A stretch of 64,000 nt of DNA, taken from Capnocytophaga haemolytica (GTDB taxonomy: Bacteria > Bacteroidota > Bacteroidia > Flavobacteriales > Flavobacteriaceae). The translations under genes were made by a program, and so were the position numbers. The first letter of the stretch is position 1. Each line of letters starts with the position of its first letter. Positions 18,128 through 27,184 of the stretch are shown piece after piece. Where the stretch lies: contig NZ_CP014227.1 of the NCBI RefSeq assembly GCF_001553545.1, forward strand, positions 587,501 through 651,500, given 5' to 3'. The notes beneath the pieces are model-generated. The model was not told the DNA's origin. It worked only from the letters and a program-made list of their open reading frames with translations, and made no database searches.

Positions 18128-20731
18128 ATGGAAGAAAATACAACGCAAGAAGCACCATCACAGGGTGATAAGATTATCAAAGTAACGGGGATGTACCAAG
18201 ATTGGTTCCTCGACTATGCCTCGTATGTGATTTTGGAGCGCGCCGTACCAGCGATTGAGGACGGCTTTAAGCCCGTACAACGCCGCATTATGCACGCCTT
18301 AAAAGAGCTAGACGATGGGCGCTACAACAAGGTGGCGAACGTGGTGGGACATACGATGCAGTACCACCCGCACGGCGATGCGAGTATTGGCGATGCCATC
18401 GTGCAGTTGGGGCAAAAGGAGCTGCTGATCGATACGCAGGGAAACTGGGGGAATATCCTCACCGGTGATGATGCTGCGGCACCGCGCTACATCGAGGCGC
18501 GGCTCTCGAAGTTTGCCTTGGATGTGGTCTACAGCCCCAAGGTTACTGAGTGGCAGGCAAGCTACGACGGGCGCAAGAAAGAGCCAATACACTTACCTGT
18601 GAAGTTCCCTTTGCTGTTGGCTCAAGGTACGGAGGGGATTGCCGTGGGGCTTTCAACCAAGATATTGCCACACAACTTTGTGGAGCTGATCGATGCTTCT
18701 ATTGCCTATCTCAAAGGGAAACCTTTTGAGCTCTATCCCGATTTCCCAACAGGGGGCATTATGGACGTAAGTGCTTATAACGATGGGGCGCGCGGCGGGC
18801 GTGTGCGTGTGCGGGCGAAGATTACCCAAGTGGATAAGGCGACGCTCTGCATTACGGAAATCCCGTTTTCCACCACTACGGATAAGCTGCAAGAGAATAT
18901 CGTAAAGGCAAGCGAGAAAGGCAAAATCAAGATAAAGAAGGTAGAGGACAATACGGCTAAGGACGTGGCGATAATGGTGCACTTGCCCAATGGCATCTCA
19001 CCCGATAAGACGATTGATGCGCTCTATGCCTTTACCGATTGTGAGATTTCTATATCGCCGATTGGCTGCGTGATTGAGGACAATAAGCCGCATTTCTTGG
19101 GCGTCTCGGAGATGCTGCGCCGCAGTACCGATAGTACGGTTGAGATCCTCAAAGAGGAGTTGGAGGTAGCCCTGAAAGAATTGGAAACCCAGTGGCACTT
19201 GGCATCGTTAGAGAAGATATTCATCCGCGAGGAGATGTATATTGACTTTAAGAATTACTCCGACCGAGAGAGCCTCTATCAATACCTCTACAAGCGTTTT
19301 GAACCTTTTAAGAAAGACCTCTTGCGCGCAATCGTAGATGATGACCTCCAACGGCTCACGCAGATACCGATGATACGCATTACGCGCTTCGACTCCTTCA
19401 AAGCAGATGAGAATATTGCGAAGATCGAGGCGGATATTGAGGAGGTAAAGAACCACCTCGCACACCTTGTGGACTATGCTATTGCTCACTTCGAACGACT
19501 GAAAAAGACTTATGCTAAAGGTAAGGAACGCCGCACGGAGATCCGTACCTTTGACACCATTGAGGCTACCAAAGTGGTGGTGCGCAATATGAAGCTATAC
19601 GTAAACCGCGAAGAGGGCTTTGTGGGTACAGGCTTAAAGAAGGATGAATACATAGGTGACTGCAGTGATATTGACGATGTGATTGTATTCACCGAGAGCG
19701 GTGCGATGTACGTGGCGAAGGTCAGCGAGAAGCAATACTTTGAGAAAGGCATTATCCACGCAGCAGTATTCAAGAGGGATGACAAGCGCACGATCTACAA
19801 TATGATTTACAAGGACGGCACTACGGGCTTCTCGTATATCAAGCGATTTAACGTTACGGGCATTACGCGCGATAAGCAGTACAGCCTTATCCCAGCACAT
19901 AAGGATTCGCGGGTGCTGTACTTTACGGCTAATCCGAATGGAGAGGCTGAGGTGGTAACGGTCAATCTGCGGCAGGCAGGCAGTATCCGCAAGCTCAAAT
20001 GGGATATTGACTTTGCCGATACGCTCATCAAAGGGCGTGCAGTGAAGGGCAACTTGGTATCGAAGTTTGCTATCAAGCGCATAGAGCTCAAGGAGAAGGG
20101 TGTTTCCACACTCAAGCCGCGCAAGATATGGTTTGACGATATTGTCAAGAGGCTCAATACCGACGAACGCGGTAGGCTTTTGGGAGCTTTCAAAGGCGAC
20201 GACCGTATGCTGCTTATCACCAAAGAAGGGCAACTAAAGACCATCATCCCTGAGCTGAGTTTGCACTTTGAGAATAATATCCTTGTAATGGAGAAATGGG
20301 TACCTGAGAAGCCTATTTCGGTGATCTACTACGATGGGGAGAAGGAGCGTGTGTTTGTGAAGCGCTTTGTGGTGGAGAATGAAAACCGCGAGGAGACGAT
20401 CATCAGTGAGCACCCTAAGTCGCAGTTGTTGTTTGTCTCTACCGAGTGGCGACCTATGGCACAAGTGGTTTTCACCAAAGAAAAGGGCAAGGACAAAGAG
20501 CCGCTAACAGTCAATCTTGAGGAGTTTATTGCAGTGAAAGGTATTAAGGCATTAGGCAATCAGCTTACCACTGACAAGGTGAAGGAAGTAAAGCACTTAG
20601 AGCCGCTGCCTTATGAAGAGCCTGTAGAGGAGGAGCTTCCTGTTGAGGCATTTGGAGATGAGGAGATGACCACCCCTGAAGAGCCTACTACGGATGGCAC
20701 GCAAACAGAGCTGACCTTTGGTGAAGAGTAG
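18128..20731 (+). CDS. parC: DNA topoisomerase IV subunit A
   Basis: An 867-residue type II topoisomerase A subunit. The winged-helix region has FKPVQRRIMHAL and HPHGDASIGDA, the catalytic Tyr is 121 (AAAPRYIEARL), the coiled-coil tower follows, and the C-terminal blades start near 540. In the quinolone-determining stretch, Ala85 then Ser86 stand where E. coli GyrA has Ser83-Ala84, a pattern I associate with flavobacterial ParC rather than acquired resistance. The acidic tail (about 835-867) is usual. parE is not in the window. A DUF6377 gene follows after 25 nt. Confidence 0.93.
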   Translation: MEENTTQEAPSQGDKIIKVTGMYQDWFLDYASYVILERAVPAIEDGFKPVQRRIMHALKELDDGRYNKVANVVGHTMQYHPHGDASIGDAIVQLGQKELLIDTQGNWGNILTGDDAAAPRYIEARLSKFALDVVYSPKVTEWQASYDGRKKEPIHLPVKFPLLLAQGTEGIAVGLSTKILPHNFVELIDASIAYLKGKPFELYPDFPTGGIMDVSAYNDGARGGRVRVRAKITQVDKATLCITEIPFSTTTDKLQENIVKASEKGKIKIKKVEDNTAKDVAIMVHLPNGISPDKTIDALYAFTDCEISISPIGCVIEDNKPHFLGVSEMLRRSTDSTVEILKEELEVALKELETQWHLASLEKIFIREEMYIDFKNYSDRESLYQYLYKRFEPFKKDLLRAIVDDDLQRLTQIPMIRITRFDSFKADENIAKIEADIEEVKNHLAHLVDYAIAHFERLKKTYAKGKERRTEIRTFDTIEATKVVVRNMKLYVNREEGFVGTGLKKDEYIGDCSDIDDVIVFTESGAMYVAKVSEKQYFEKGIIHAAVFKRDDKRTIYNMIYKDGTTGFSYIKRFNVTGITRDKQYSLIPAHKDSRVLYFTANPNGEAEVVTVNLRQAGSIRKLKWDIDFADTLIKGRAVKGNLVSKFAIKRIELKEKGVSTLKPRKIWFDDIVKRLNTDERGRLLGAFKGDDRMLLITKEGQLKTIIPELSLHFENNILVMEKWVPEKPISVIYYDGEKERVFVKRFVVENENREETIISEHPKSQLLFVSTEWRPMAQVVFTKEKGKDKEPLTVNLEEFIAVKGIKALGNQLTTDKVKEVKHLEPLPYEEPVEEELPVEAFGDEEMTTPEEPTTDGTQTELTFGEE

Positions 20732-20756
20732 TAGAGGAGAGGCGATACCAAAATTT

Positions 20757-22358
20757 ATGAGAAACTATACATTCTTTTTAATCAGCTTATTAACATTGGG
20801 ACTTTGGGCACAGCAGCCTAAAGACTCAGTGCTGGCGTTACTGAACAAGACCATAGCACAATCGCCTGAGTATATACAGCAAAAGGAGCGCAAGATAGCT
20901 GCTCTTAAGCTGCAATTGCGCAAAGCCAGCACTCAAGAGGCGCACTATAGGCTCAACAAAGCTTTATATGAAGAGTACTACAAGTTTAAAGCTGACTCAG
21001 CGGTGGCGTATCTCATTAGGAATAGACAGATAGCGCAGCAGTTGGGAGATACAGCACGACAGGATGAGGTGCACATACTTCTCTCGCGGCTTTACTCGAT
21101 GAAAGGGATGTACGTCGAATCATTGGAGTTGCTCAAAAGTACTAAGAAACAACGTCTCTCACGCGAGGCACTCTGTGACTACTATGATTCTTATTATGCT
21201 TTTTATAGTCATTACGGACAAAGTGCGAATAACACTCACTACTTTACCATCTCTAATTACTACCGCGACTCGTTGCTTACCTACTTGGATAGCCAGTCGC
21301 TGCCATATAAGATCGATAGTAGCATTAAAGCCTTTTATGATGGGAAAAGTGAGGCAGAACAAAGGTTCCTTTCGCTACTGAAAGAAACTCCCGATAGCGA
21401 CCCTAAGCGTGCTATCATCGCTTACTTCTTAGGACTTATCAACAAGGATAAAGGCAATGCCGACTTACAGGAGTATTACTTTGCTGTCTCTGCTATTGCC
21501 GACATACGCAACACGAATAAAGACAACGCCTCGCTGCAAAGTCTCGCGCTGACCTATTATGAGAAGGGCGATATTGACAAGGCTTACCGCTTTATCCAAA
21601 TGGCTATTGACGATGCTGTTTTCTGCAATGTGCGCCACAGAGCCGAAGAAGGAGCCTCGTTCTACACGATTATCAATGCGGCTTATCAGCAGAAGGAAAT
21701 GCACCAAAAGCGGGTGTTGCAGGGCTATCTACTCCTTATCAGCGTGCTATCGCTGGCGCTGATCGTTGCACTGTTATTCGTATTCAAGCAAGTAAAACGG
21801 CTTACCAAAGCACGTCGTGAGCTGAGTTATAGCAACGAACAGCTGGCAGTATTAAACAGCGAACTCTCGCAGATGAATCACGACTTGCAGGAAGCAAACT
21901 TGATTAAGGAGGAATACATTGCGCACTTCTTCAACCTGTGTTCGGCTTATATTGATAAGATAGAGAACTACCGCAAGCTCCTTTACAAAAAAGCTGCTAA
22001 AAAGCAGTATGAAGATATCACAAAGCTACTGAAATCCAACACCATAGTAGAGGAAGAACTCGAGGCACTGTACAAGAATTTCGATACGATCTTCCTAAAT
22101 ATTTATCCGCACTTTGTGGAGCGTTTCAACGCCCTACTCCTTGACGAGGAACAGATACACCCTAAGAAGGGGGAACTGCTCAACACCGAGCTGCGCATCT
22201 TCGCGCTCATACGTCTGGGGATCACTGATAGCAACAAGATAGCCGAATTCTTGCGCTACTCGTTGCGAACCGTCTACAACTACCGCACCAAGGTGCGCAA
22301 TAAAGCCAAGGGTGAGCGTGATGCCTTTGAGGAGGAAGTAAAGAAGATCAGAGCTTGA
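20757..22358 (+). CDS. DUF6377 membrane sensor/regulator with LuxR-like HTH
   Basis: A 533-residue one-component regulator. The signal peptide (MRNYTFFLISLLTLGLWAQQ) precedes a periplasmic TPR-like helical domain (about 40-320). One membrane helix follows (about 332-355, LLLISVLSLALIVALLFVF), then a coiled coil and a C-terminal helix-turn-helix (about 480-520, RIFALIRLGITDSNKIAEF, LRTVYNYRTKVRNKA). ATG 20757 is chosen because it gives a clean signal peptide; an in-frame TTG at 20718 lies within parC. It directly precedes the SusC/SusD locus in the same direction, which makes it the likely PUL1 regulator. Confidence 0.85.
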   Translation: MRNYTFFLISLLTLGLWAQQPKDSVLALLNKTIAQSPEYIQQKERKIAALKLQLRKASTQEAHYRLNKALYEEYYKFKADSAVAYLIRNRQIAQQLGDTARQDEVHILLSRLYSMKGMYVESLELLKSTKKQRLSREALCDYYDSYYAFYSHYGQSANNTHYFTISNYYRDSLLTYLDSQSLPYKIDSSIKAFYDGKSEAEQRFLSLLKETPDSDPKRAIIAYFLGLINKDKGNADLQEYYFAVSAIADIRNTNKDNASLQSLALTYYEKGDIDKAYRFIQMAIDDAVFCNVRHRAEEGASFYTIINAAYQQKEMHQKRVLQGYLLLISVLSLALIVALLFVFKQVKRLTKARRELSYSNEQLAVLNSELSQMNHDLQEANLIKEEYIAHFFNLCSAYIDKIENYRKLLYKKAAKKQYEDITKLLKSNTIVEEELEALYKNFDTIFLNIYPHFVERFNALLLDEEQIHPKKGELLNTELRIFALIRLGITDSNKIAEFLRYSLRTVYNYRTKVRNKAKGERDAFEEEVKKIRA

Positions 22359-22663
22359 GGGCTAGTATATAAAAACACACAAGTAGTTTGCATCTCTTTA
22401 ACAACTAAAACAAGCGCTTATTAACTATATTATCCAGTTCCGTAAACATCTTTCTGGCACTTTACTTACGAAAATGAAGTACTTTTTTTAGGGGATAAAA
22501 ATTCATATAATATTAACATTCAGCGTAGTATATTTTCTGAATAGTACTTTTACACTCCTTAACGCAATGGTGGTGCAATTTCGCTTTATCTTTGCATCGT
22601 GAAGAAACGAAAGTGTTTCTATGGTAAATAAATTAAAAAACTGTTAAACTTTATTGTGATTTT
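22359..22663 (+). other. PUL1 regulatory region
   Basis: This 305-nt AT-rich gap before SusC holds two copies of AGTACTTTT (22478 and 22543, 65 nt apart), the promoter box at 22587-22594 and a leader of about 60 nt. It carries no coding sequence. The paired boxes are a candidate regulator site; nothing else stands out. Confidence 0.55.
22587..22594 (+). promoter_or_regulatory. PUL1 promoter -7 box TATCTTTG
   Basis: An exact -7 box 70 nt before the SusC start. No good -33 TTG is placed upstream, as expected for a promoter that needs an activator. Confidence 0.78.
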
Positions 22664-25645
22664 ATGAAAGTATGTAAGGAACAAATTGTGATGGTATGTG
22701 CCTTATTCCTAGCTTTTATTGGTTTTGCCCAAGGGCAGAACTTTCAGCAGGTAAAAGGCTCGGTTACCGATGCACAGGGGGCACCGCTACCAGGTGTTTC
22801 GGTGCTACTAAAGGGTACTACTAAGGGAGTTGCTACGGATTTTGATGGTAACTTTTCTTTGAATGATGTGCCTCGTGGTGGGATGCTTGAGTTCTCATCG
22901 GTGGGGTATAAGACGGTGGATGTAAAGGTGACTTCAGCCACTGTGCGGGTAAAGCTTCAAGAAGCTACTCAAGACCTCGATGAGGTAGTGCTCGTGGGCT
23001 ATGGCACTCAGAAGAAAGGCGACGTTACTACGGCTATCACTGCGGTGAAGACCAAGGACCTCGACCAGCGCCCCGTTACCTCAGCGGCACAGGCAATACA
23101 AGGGCGTGCAGCGGGGATCCAAGTGGTGCAGCCCAGTGGGGCACCAGGGGCGGGCTTAGCGGTGCGTATCCGTGGGAATACTTCTATCAGCGCATCGAAC
23201 GACCCGCTTTATGTAGTCGATGGGGTGCCTGTGCAGGATATCAGTGGTATTGCCCCTACCGATATCGAAAATATGCAGGTGCTTAAGGATGCTTCTTCAG
23301 CAGCGATCTACGGTTCGCGAGCTGCCAACGGGGTGGTGCTGATCACTACTAAGCAAGGGCGCCGCAATGAGCCTAAGGTATCGGTGAGCACCTATATAGG
23401 GATGTCGCAGATTGCCAAGAAGATCAACTCGCTCAATACGGAGCAGTACCGCGAGCTGATGAAGGACAACGGTGCTGTTGCAGAATCGAACTTGGCAGGG
23501 CTTACTGACCAGACTGACTGGTATAAGGAAACTTTCCGCACCAGCTTTAACCGCAATGAGCAGATATCGGTATCGAATGCCTCTGAAAATACGAAGTATT
23601 ACCTCTCAGCAGGGCATACGAAGGACGATGGAATCGTTCGCAGTTCGTTCTTTGAGCGTTACAATGTGCGCTTGAACTTAGAGGCTAAGATGCGCAAGTG
23701 GCTTACCTTTGAAACGAACTTATCTTATGCTGACTATTCCTCGAACAACATTATCACTGGGAATGGTGCCAACCGTGCGGGGGTGGTGCTCTCGGTGATT
23801 AATACGCCTCGATATGCGCCTATTTGGAGTAGCAAAGCAGGAGAGGAAGGGCAGTATTACAATGACTTTAAAGGGGTGAATATTACGCATCCTGTAGAAA
23901 ATATCTCGCGCAAGGCAGAAGATCTCTCAAAGAATAATCGATTTGTGGGGAGTGGCTCGGCAATCATTCAGCTGTTGGAAGGCTTAAAGTATAAATCGAC
24001 CTTTGCGATAGACCGCCTTACACATCACGAGACAAATTGGCTCGACCCTAAGCTCACCTCTTATGGTCGCCAGCAACACGGTACGGCTGCGGATATCAGA
24101 GATACACATACCTTGCTTACCTTTGATAATATCCTGACGTATGATAAAACACTTGGCAAGCATAACCTTTCGCTCTTGGCGGGTACTTCATACACCGATT
24201 ACAAAATGGACGAGAACAAAATGTATGCTTCTCATTTTCTCAATGCAGATATTAGAACGCTCAATGCAGGCAATAAGATAGACCCTAAGGGTAGCTTTAC
24301 GCAGGCACAAGAGTGGGCGATGATGTCGTATTTGGCACGTGTGTCGTACAACTATGATAGTCGCTATTTGCTTACAGCTAACTTCCGTGCGGATGGTTCT
24401 TCTAAGTTAGCCCCAGGGAAGCGTTGGGGATACTTTCCTTCGGTATCAGCAGGATGGCGTATCTCACAAGAGGAATTCTTAAAGGATGTTGATTGGCTTA
24501 GTGAACTCAAGCTCCGTGGAGGTTGGGGGCAGACGGGTAACCAAGCAGGGATTTCCTCCTATGCCTACCTGCAGCGCTATAGTATTACGCGCCAGAACTG
24601 GTGGGAATCAGGCAAGGGAGATGCTATGATAACATTGGCGCCTAATTCCTTCTCTAATCCGAACCTTACGTGGGAGACTACTACACAGACGAACTTCGGT
24701 ATAGATTTGGGGTTGTTCCAGAACAGATTGAATTTAGCCGTTGATGCTTATCTTAAAAAAACGACAGACCTACTTTTAGAAGTTGACCTCCCTGCGACAT
24801 CCCCTATTAGGAAGATTTACCGCAACGAAGGGGAAATGACCAATAAAGGGCTTGAGGTTAATATTGATAGCCGTAACCTTACAGGCGAGTTTACTTGGAA
24901 TACTAATTTCAACATCTCGTTTAACAAGAATGAGCTCACTAAGCTTACGCTCCAAAAAATCTATGATGGGGCGCTGATCAACAATGTGACCTCTGAAAAT
25001 GTGGTACGCCTTACCGAAGGACAACCATTGGGTAAGTTCTGGGGCTTGATAAGTGATGGAGTAGACCCTCAGACAGGGGATATCAAATACCGCGACCTAA
25101 ACGGCGACGGCAAGATTAACTCATCAGACAAGACCTACATTGGTGATCCGAACCCTGATTTCACCTTTGGCTTTACCAATGATTTCAGTTATAAGAACTT
25201 TACCCTAAGCGTATTCTTCCAAGGTTCGTATGGCAATGATATTTACAACGCTTCACGTATTGAGACCGAAGGGATGTACGACGGTAAGAATCAATCAATT
25301 GATGTGCTAAACCGTTGGCGTAAGGCAGGCGATGTGACTGATATACCACGCGCCGTTCGTGGTACAGATAACATCAAAGCCTCTTCTCGTTGGGTGGAGG
25401 ACGGATCGTATGTGAGGCTCAAAACCTTGACACTTGCCTACAGTGTTCCTACTGACGCACTCCAGAAGTATGGAATACACAAGGTACAGCCTTACTTTAC
25501 CGCTCAAAACCTATGGACACTTACTTCCTATAAAGGTTTTGACCCAGAAGTAAATGAAAATCTATCAGGGTCATTCCTTGGTATCGACTATGGAACTTAC
25601 CCTCAAACAAAAACTTTTATATTTGGCTTGAATATAGAGTTCTAA
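22664..25645 (+). CDS. SusC-family TonB-linked outer-membrane transporter (PUL1)
   Basis: A 993-residue glycan importer. The signal peptide ends near residue 25 (GFAQGQ). A CarboxypepD_reg domain (KGSVTDAQGAPLPGVSVLL) precedes the SusC signature DEVVLVGYGTQKKGDVT (about 106-122), the plug (VRIRGNTSISASNDPLYVVDG) and a barrel ending TFIFGLNIEF. It pairs with the SusD that follows; together they bind and import oligosaccharides cut at the surface. The downstream GH30 and GH3 suggest a beta-glucan substrate. Confidence 0.95.
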   Translation: MKVCKEQIVMVCALFLAFIGFAQGQNFQQVKGSVTDAQGAPLPGVSVLLKGTTKGVATDFDGNFSLNDVPRGGMLEFSSVGYKTVDVKVTSATVRVKLQEATQDLDEVVLVGYGTQKKGDVTTAITAVKTKDLDQRPVTSAAQAIQGRAAGIQVVQPSGAPGAGLAVRIRGNTSISASNDPLYVVDGVPVQDISGIAPTDIENMQVLKDASSAAIYGSRAANGVVLITTKQGRRNEPKVSVSTYIGMSQIAKKINSLNTEQYRELMKDNGAVAESNLAGLTDQTDWYKETFRTSFNRNEQISVSNASENTKYYLSAGHTKDDGIVRSSFFERYNVRLNLEAKMRKWLTFETNLSYADYSSNNIITGNGANRAGVVLSVINTPRYAPIWSSKAGEEGQYYNDFKGVNITHPVENISRKAEDLSKNNRFVGSGSAIIQLLEGLKYKSTFAIDRLTHHETNWLDPKLTSYGRQQHGTAADIRDTHTLLTFDNILTYDKTLGKHNLSLLAGTSYTDYKMDENKMYASHFLNADIRTLNAGNKIDPKGSFTQAQEWAMMSYLARVSYNYDSRYLLTANFRADGSSKLAPGKRWGYFPSVSAGWRISQEEFLKDVDWLSELKLRGGWGQTGNQAGISSYAYLQRYSITRQNWWESGKGDAMITLAPNSFSNPNLTWETTTQTNFGIDLGLFQNRLNLAVDAYLKKTTDLLLEVDLPATSPIRKIYRNEGEMTNKGLEVNIDSRNLTGEFTWNTNFNISFNKNELTKLTLQKIYDGALINNVTSENVVRLTEGQPLGKFWGLISDGVDPQTGDIKYRDLNGDGKINSSDKTYIGDPNPDFTFGFTNDFSYKNFTLSVFFQGSYGNDIYNASRIETEGMYDGKNQSIDVLNRWRKAGDVTDIPRAVRGTDNIKASSRWVEDGSYVRLKTLTLAYSVPTDALQKYGIHKVQPYFTAQNLWTLTSYKGFDPEVNENLSGSFLGIDYGTYPQTKTFIFGLNIEF

Positions 25646-25661
25646 TATGAAATATTTTTTA

Positions 25662-25669
25662 TAACTTTG
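25662..25669 (+). promoter_or_regulatory. possible internal promoter TAACTTTG between susC and susD
   Basis: An exact TAnnTTTG box in the 40-nt gap, 17 nt before the SusD ATG. It overlaps an in-frame TTG (25674) region that could be misread as the start. No -33 match is clear, so it is a weak candidate. Confidence 0.45.
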
Positions 25670-25685
25670 CAAATTGAAAATCGAT

Positions 25686-27179
25686 ATGAAAAGATTCATA
25701 TACATATCAACAATACTTATAAGTCTGACTGCGTGTAGTTTAGATAAAGATCCTATCTCTGAATTTAACGAAAAGAATATGCAGAATAGTGGTTCATCTA
25801 CAAAGATAGACACCAAGGAACAGATGAAATCCCAATACGAAGCTATCTATACCTTTATGAGAGGTGCTGGGCAAGAGTTTTGGATGCTCGACTATATGGT
25901 AAATACGGAAACACGTTCGGATAATGCTTACGCAGGTGCTGCCGATGTCGAGCTTACACAAGTAGAGCAATGCAACCCTGACCCCATCAACAAGAATATC
26001 ACACGCGATTGGCCTAAATATCTCGAAGGCGTGACTATTGCCGACCGTGTGATATCAAATATTGACAAAGTGCCCGATGGTTCGCTTACTCAGGCTGAAC
26101 GCCGTCAGTGGAAAGCCGAAGCGCGTATACTTAAGGCGTGGATGCTTTTTGATATGGTGCGATTTTGGGGAGGTTTGCCACTGCCACCTGAGGATCTTCC
26201 TGAGATTACCTCAGAAAACATTGAAGATCTTTACCAGCGTTTCTATGTGGAGAGAAGTTCAGTAGAAGATGTTTACAAGCTAATCATCAGTAACTTAGAA
26301 GAAGCTGTTGCAGATGCCCCACAAGTGCAATCGGGAAATAAATTTATACTTTCGAAAGCTGTGGCACAATCTTTGCTAGCAAAAGTATACGCCGAGAAGC
26401 CTATGCGCGATTACAATAAGACAATTCAATATTGTAACGACGTTATAAACTCAGGGTTTACCTTAGTTGCCGACTATCGTGATCTCTTTGCAGTGAACGA
26501 TACCAAGTCTGACGCTAAGCTAAGAAACTCTACAGAATCAATTTTCGAGATTACCTATTCGACAGGTGGACGAAACTGGTTAGCGGGGCTTTTTGGTATT
26601 GATTTAATCAACAGTAATAGCCGAAATAACTGGAGAAAGTGGTGTACACCTTCTCGTGATTTAGCAGCGGCATTTGATGCTGAGGGCGATGCTATCCGTA
26701 AAGAAGCCTCAATTGTATATGACCCTGTTTCGTGGTCGTTTTACTACCCGTCGGATAAATATGCCTTCCTTTACAAAATCCGTTCAGGAGCCAATAGCGT
26801 GATTAAGCTACGCTTAGCTGATATTCTCCTGTTGAAGGCAGAAGCTCACGCAGCCTTAGGTCAAGTGCAAGAAGCAGCGACACTAGTTAACCAAGTGCGC
26901 ACTCGGGTAAAACTCGCACCGATAGCAACTACGCTTTCACAAGAGGCTATGAAAGAAGCCGTGCTGAAAGAACGACGCCTCGAGCTTGCCTTTGAAGGAC
27001 ACCGTTGGTTTGATTTGGTACGTAATGATGCCGCTATTTCAACAATGAACACACTTAATAACCGCGATAGTAGCCGTCTTAAGCAGATGTATCCGCTTAA
27101 CGAGCAAACCATCCTCTATCCTGTGCCACAGGTAGAACGAAATAAGAATATCAAACTTACTCAAAACCCAGGTTATTAA
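25686..27179 (+). CDS. SusD-family glycan-binding lipoprotein (PUL1)
   Basis: A 497-residue surface lipoprotein (MKRFIYISTILISLTAC, lipobox Cys18 in LTAC). The helical SusD fold is indicated by ERRQWKAEARILKAWMLFD, LRLADILLLKAEAHA and ERRLELAFEGHRWFDLVR, with NPGY at the C-terminus. It forms the lid over the preceding SusC channel and captures oligosaccharides. ATG 25686 is chosen because it gives the lipoprotein signal; the upstream TTG at 25674 sits next to a promoter-like box. Confidence 0.94.
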   Translation: MKRFIYISTILISLTACSLDKDPISEFNEKNMQNSGSSTKIDTKEQMKSQYEAIYTFMRGAGQEFWMLDYMVNTETRSDNAYAGAADVELTQVEQCNPDPINKNITRDWPKYLEGVTIADRVISNIDKVPDGSLTQAERRQWKAEARILKAWMLFDMVRFWGGLPLPPEDLPEITSENIEDLYQRFYVERSSVEDVYKLIISNLEEAVADAPQVQSGNKFILSKAVAQSLLAKVYAEKPMRDYNKTIQYCNDVINSGFTLVADYRDLFAVNDTKSDAKLRNSTESIFEITYSTGGRNWLAGLFGIDLINSNSRNNWRKWCTPSRDLAAAFDAEGDAIRKEASIVYDPVSWSFYYPSDKYAFLYKIRSGANSVIKLRLADILLLKAEAHAALGQVQEAATLVNQVRTRVKLAPIATTLSQEAMKEAVLKERRLELAFEGHRWFDLVRNDAAISTMNTLNNRDSSRLKQMYPLNEQTILYPVPQVERNKNIKLTQNPGY

Positions 27180-27184
27180 GGATT

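Noticed and set aside
18377..18385. Quinolone-resistance change in parC (Ala-Ser in place of Ser-Ala)
   Set aside because: This order fits what I know of flavobacterial ParC and cannot be called an acquired mutation without a susceptible relative.
19057..19224. Small antisense reading frames within parC
   Set aside because: They have no start context and no family; the parC frame explains the sequence fully.
25674..25685. TTG start for SusD of PUL1
   Set aside because: ATG 25686 gives an ideal lipoprotein signal; the TTG adds residues that disrupt it.
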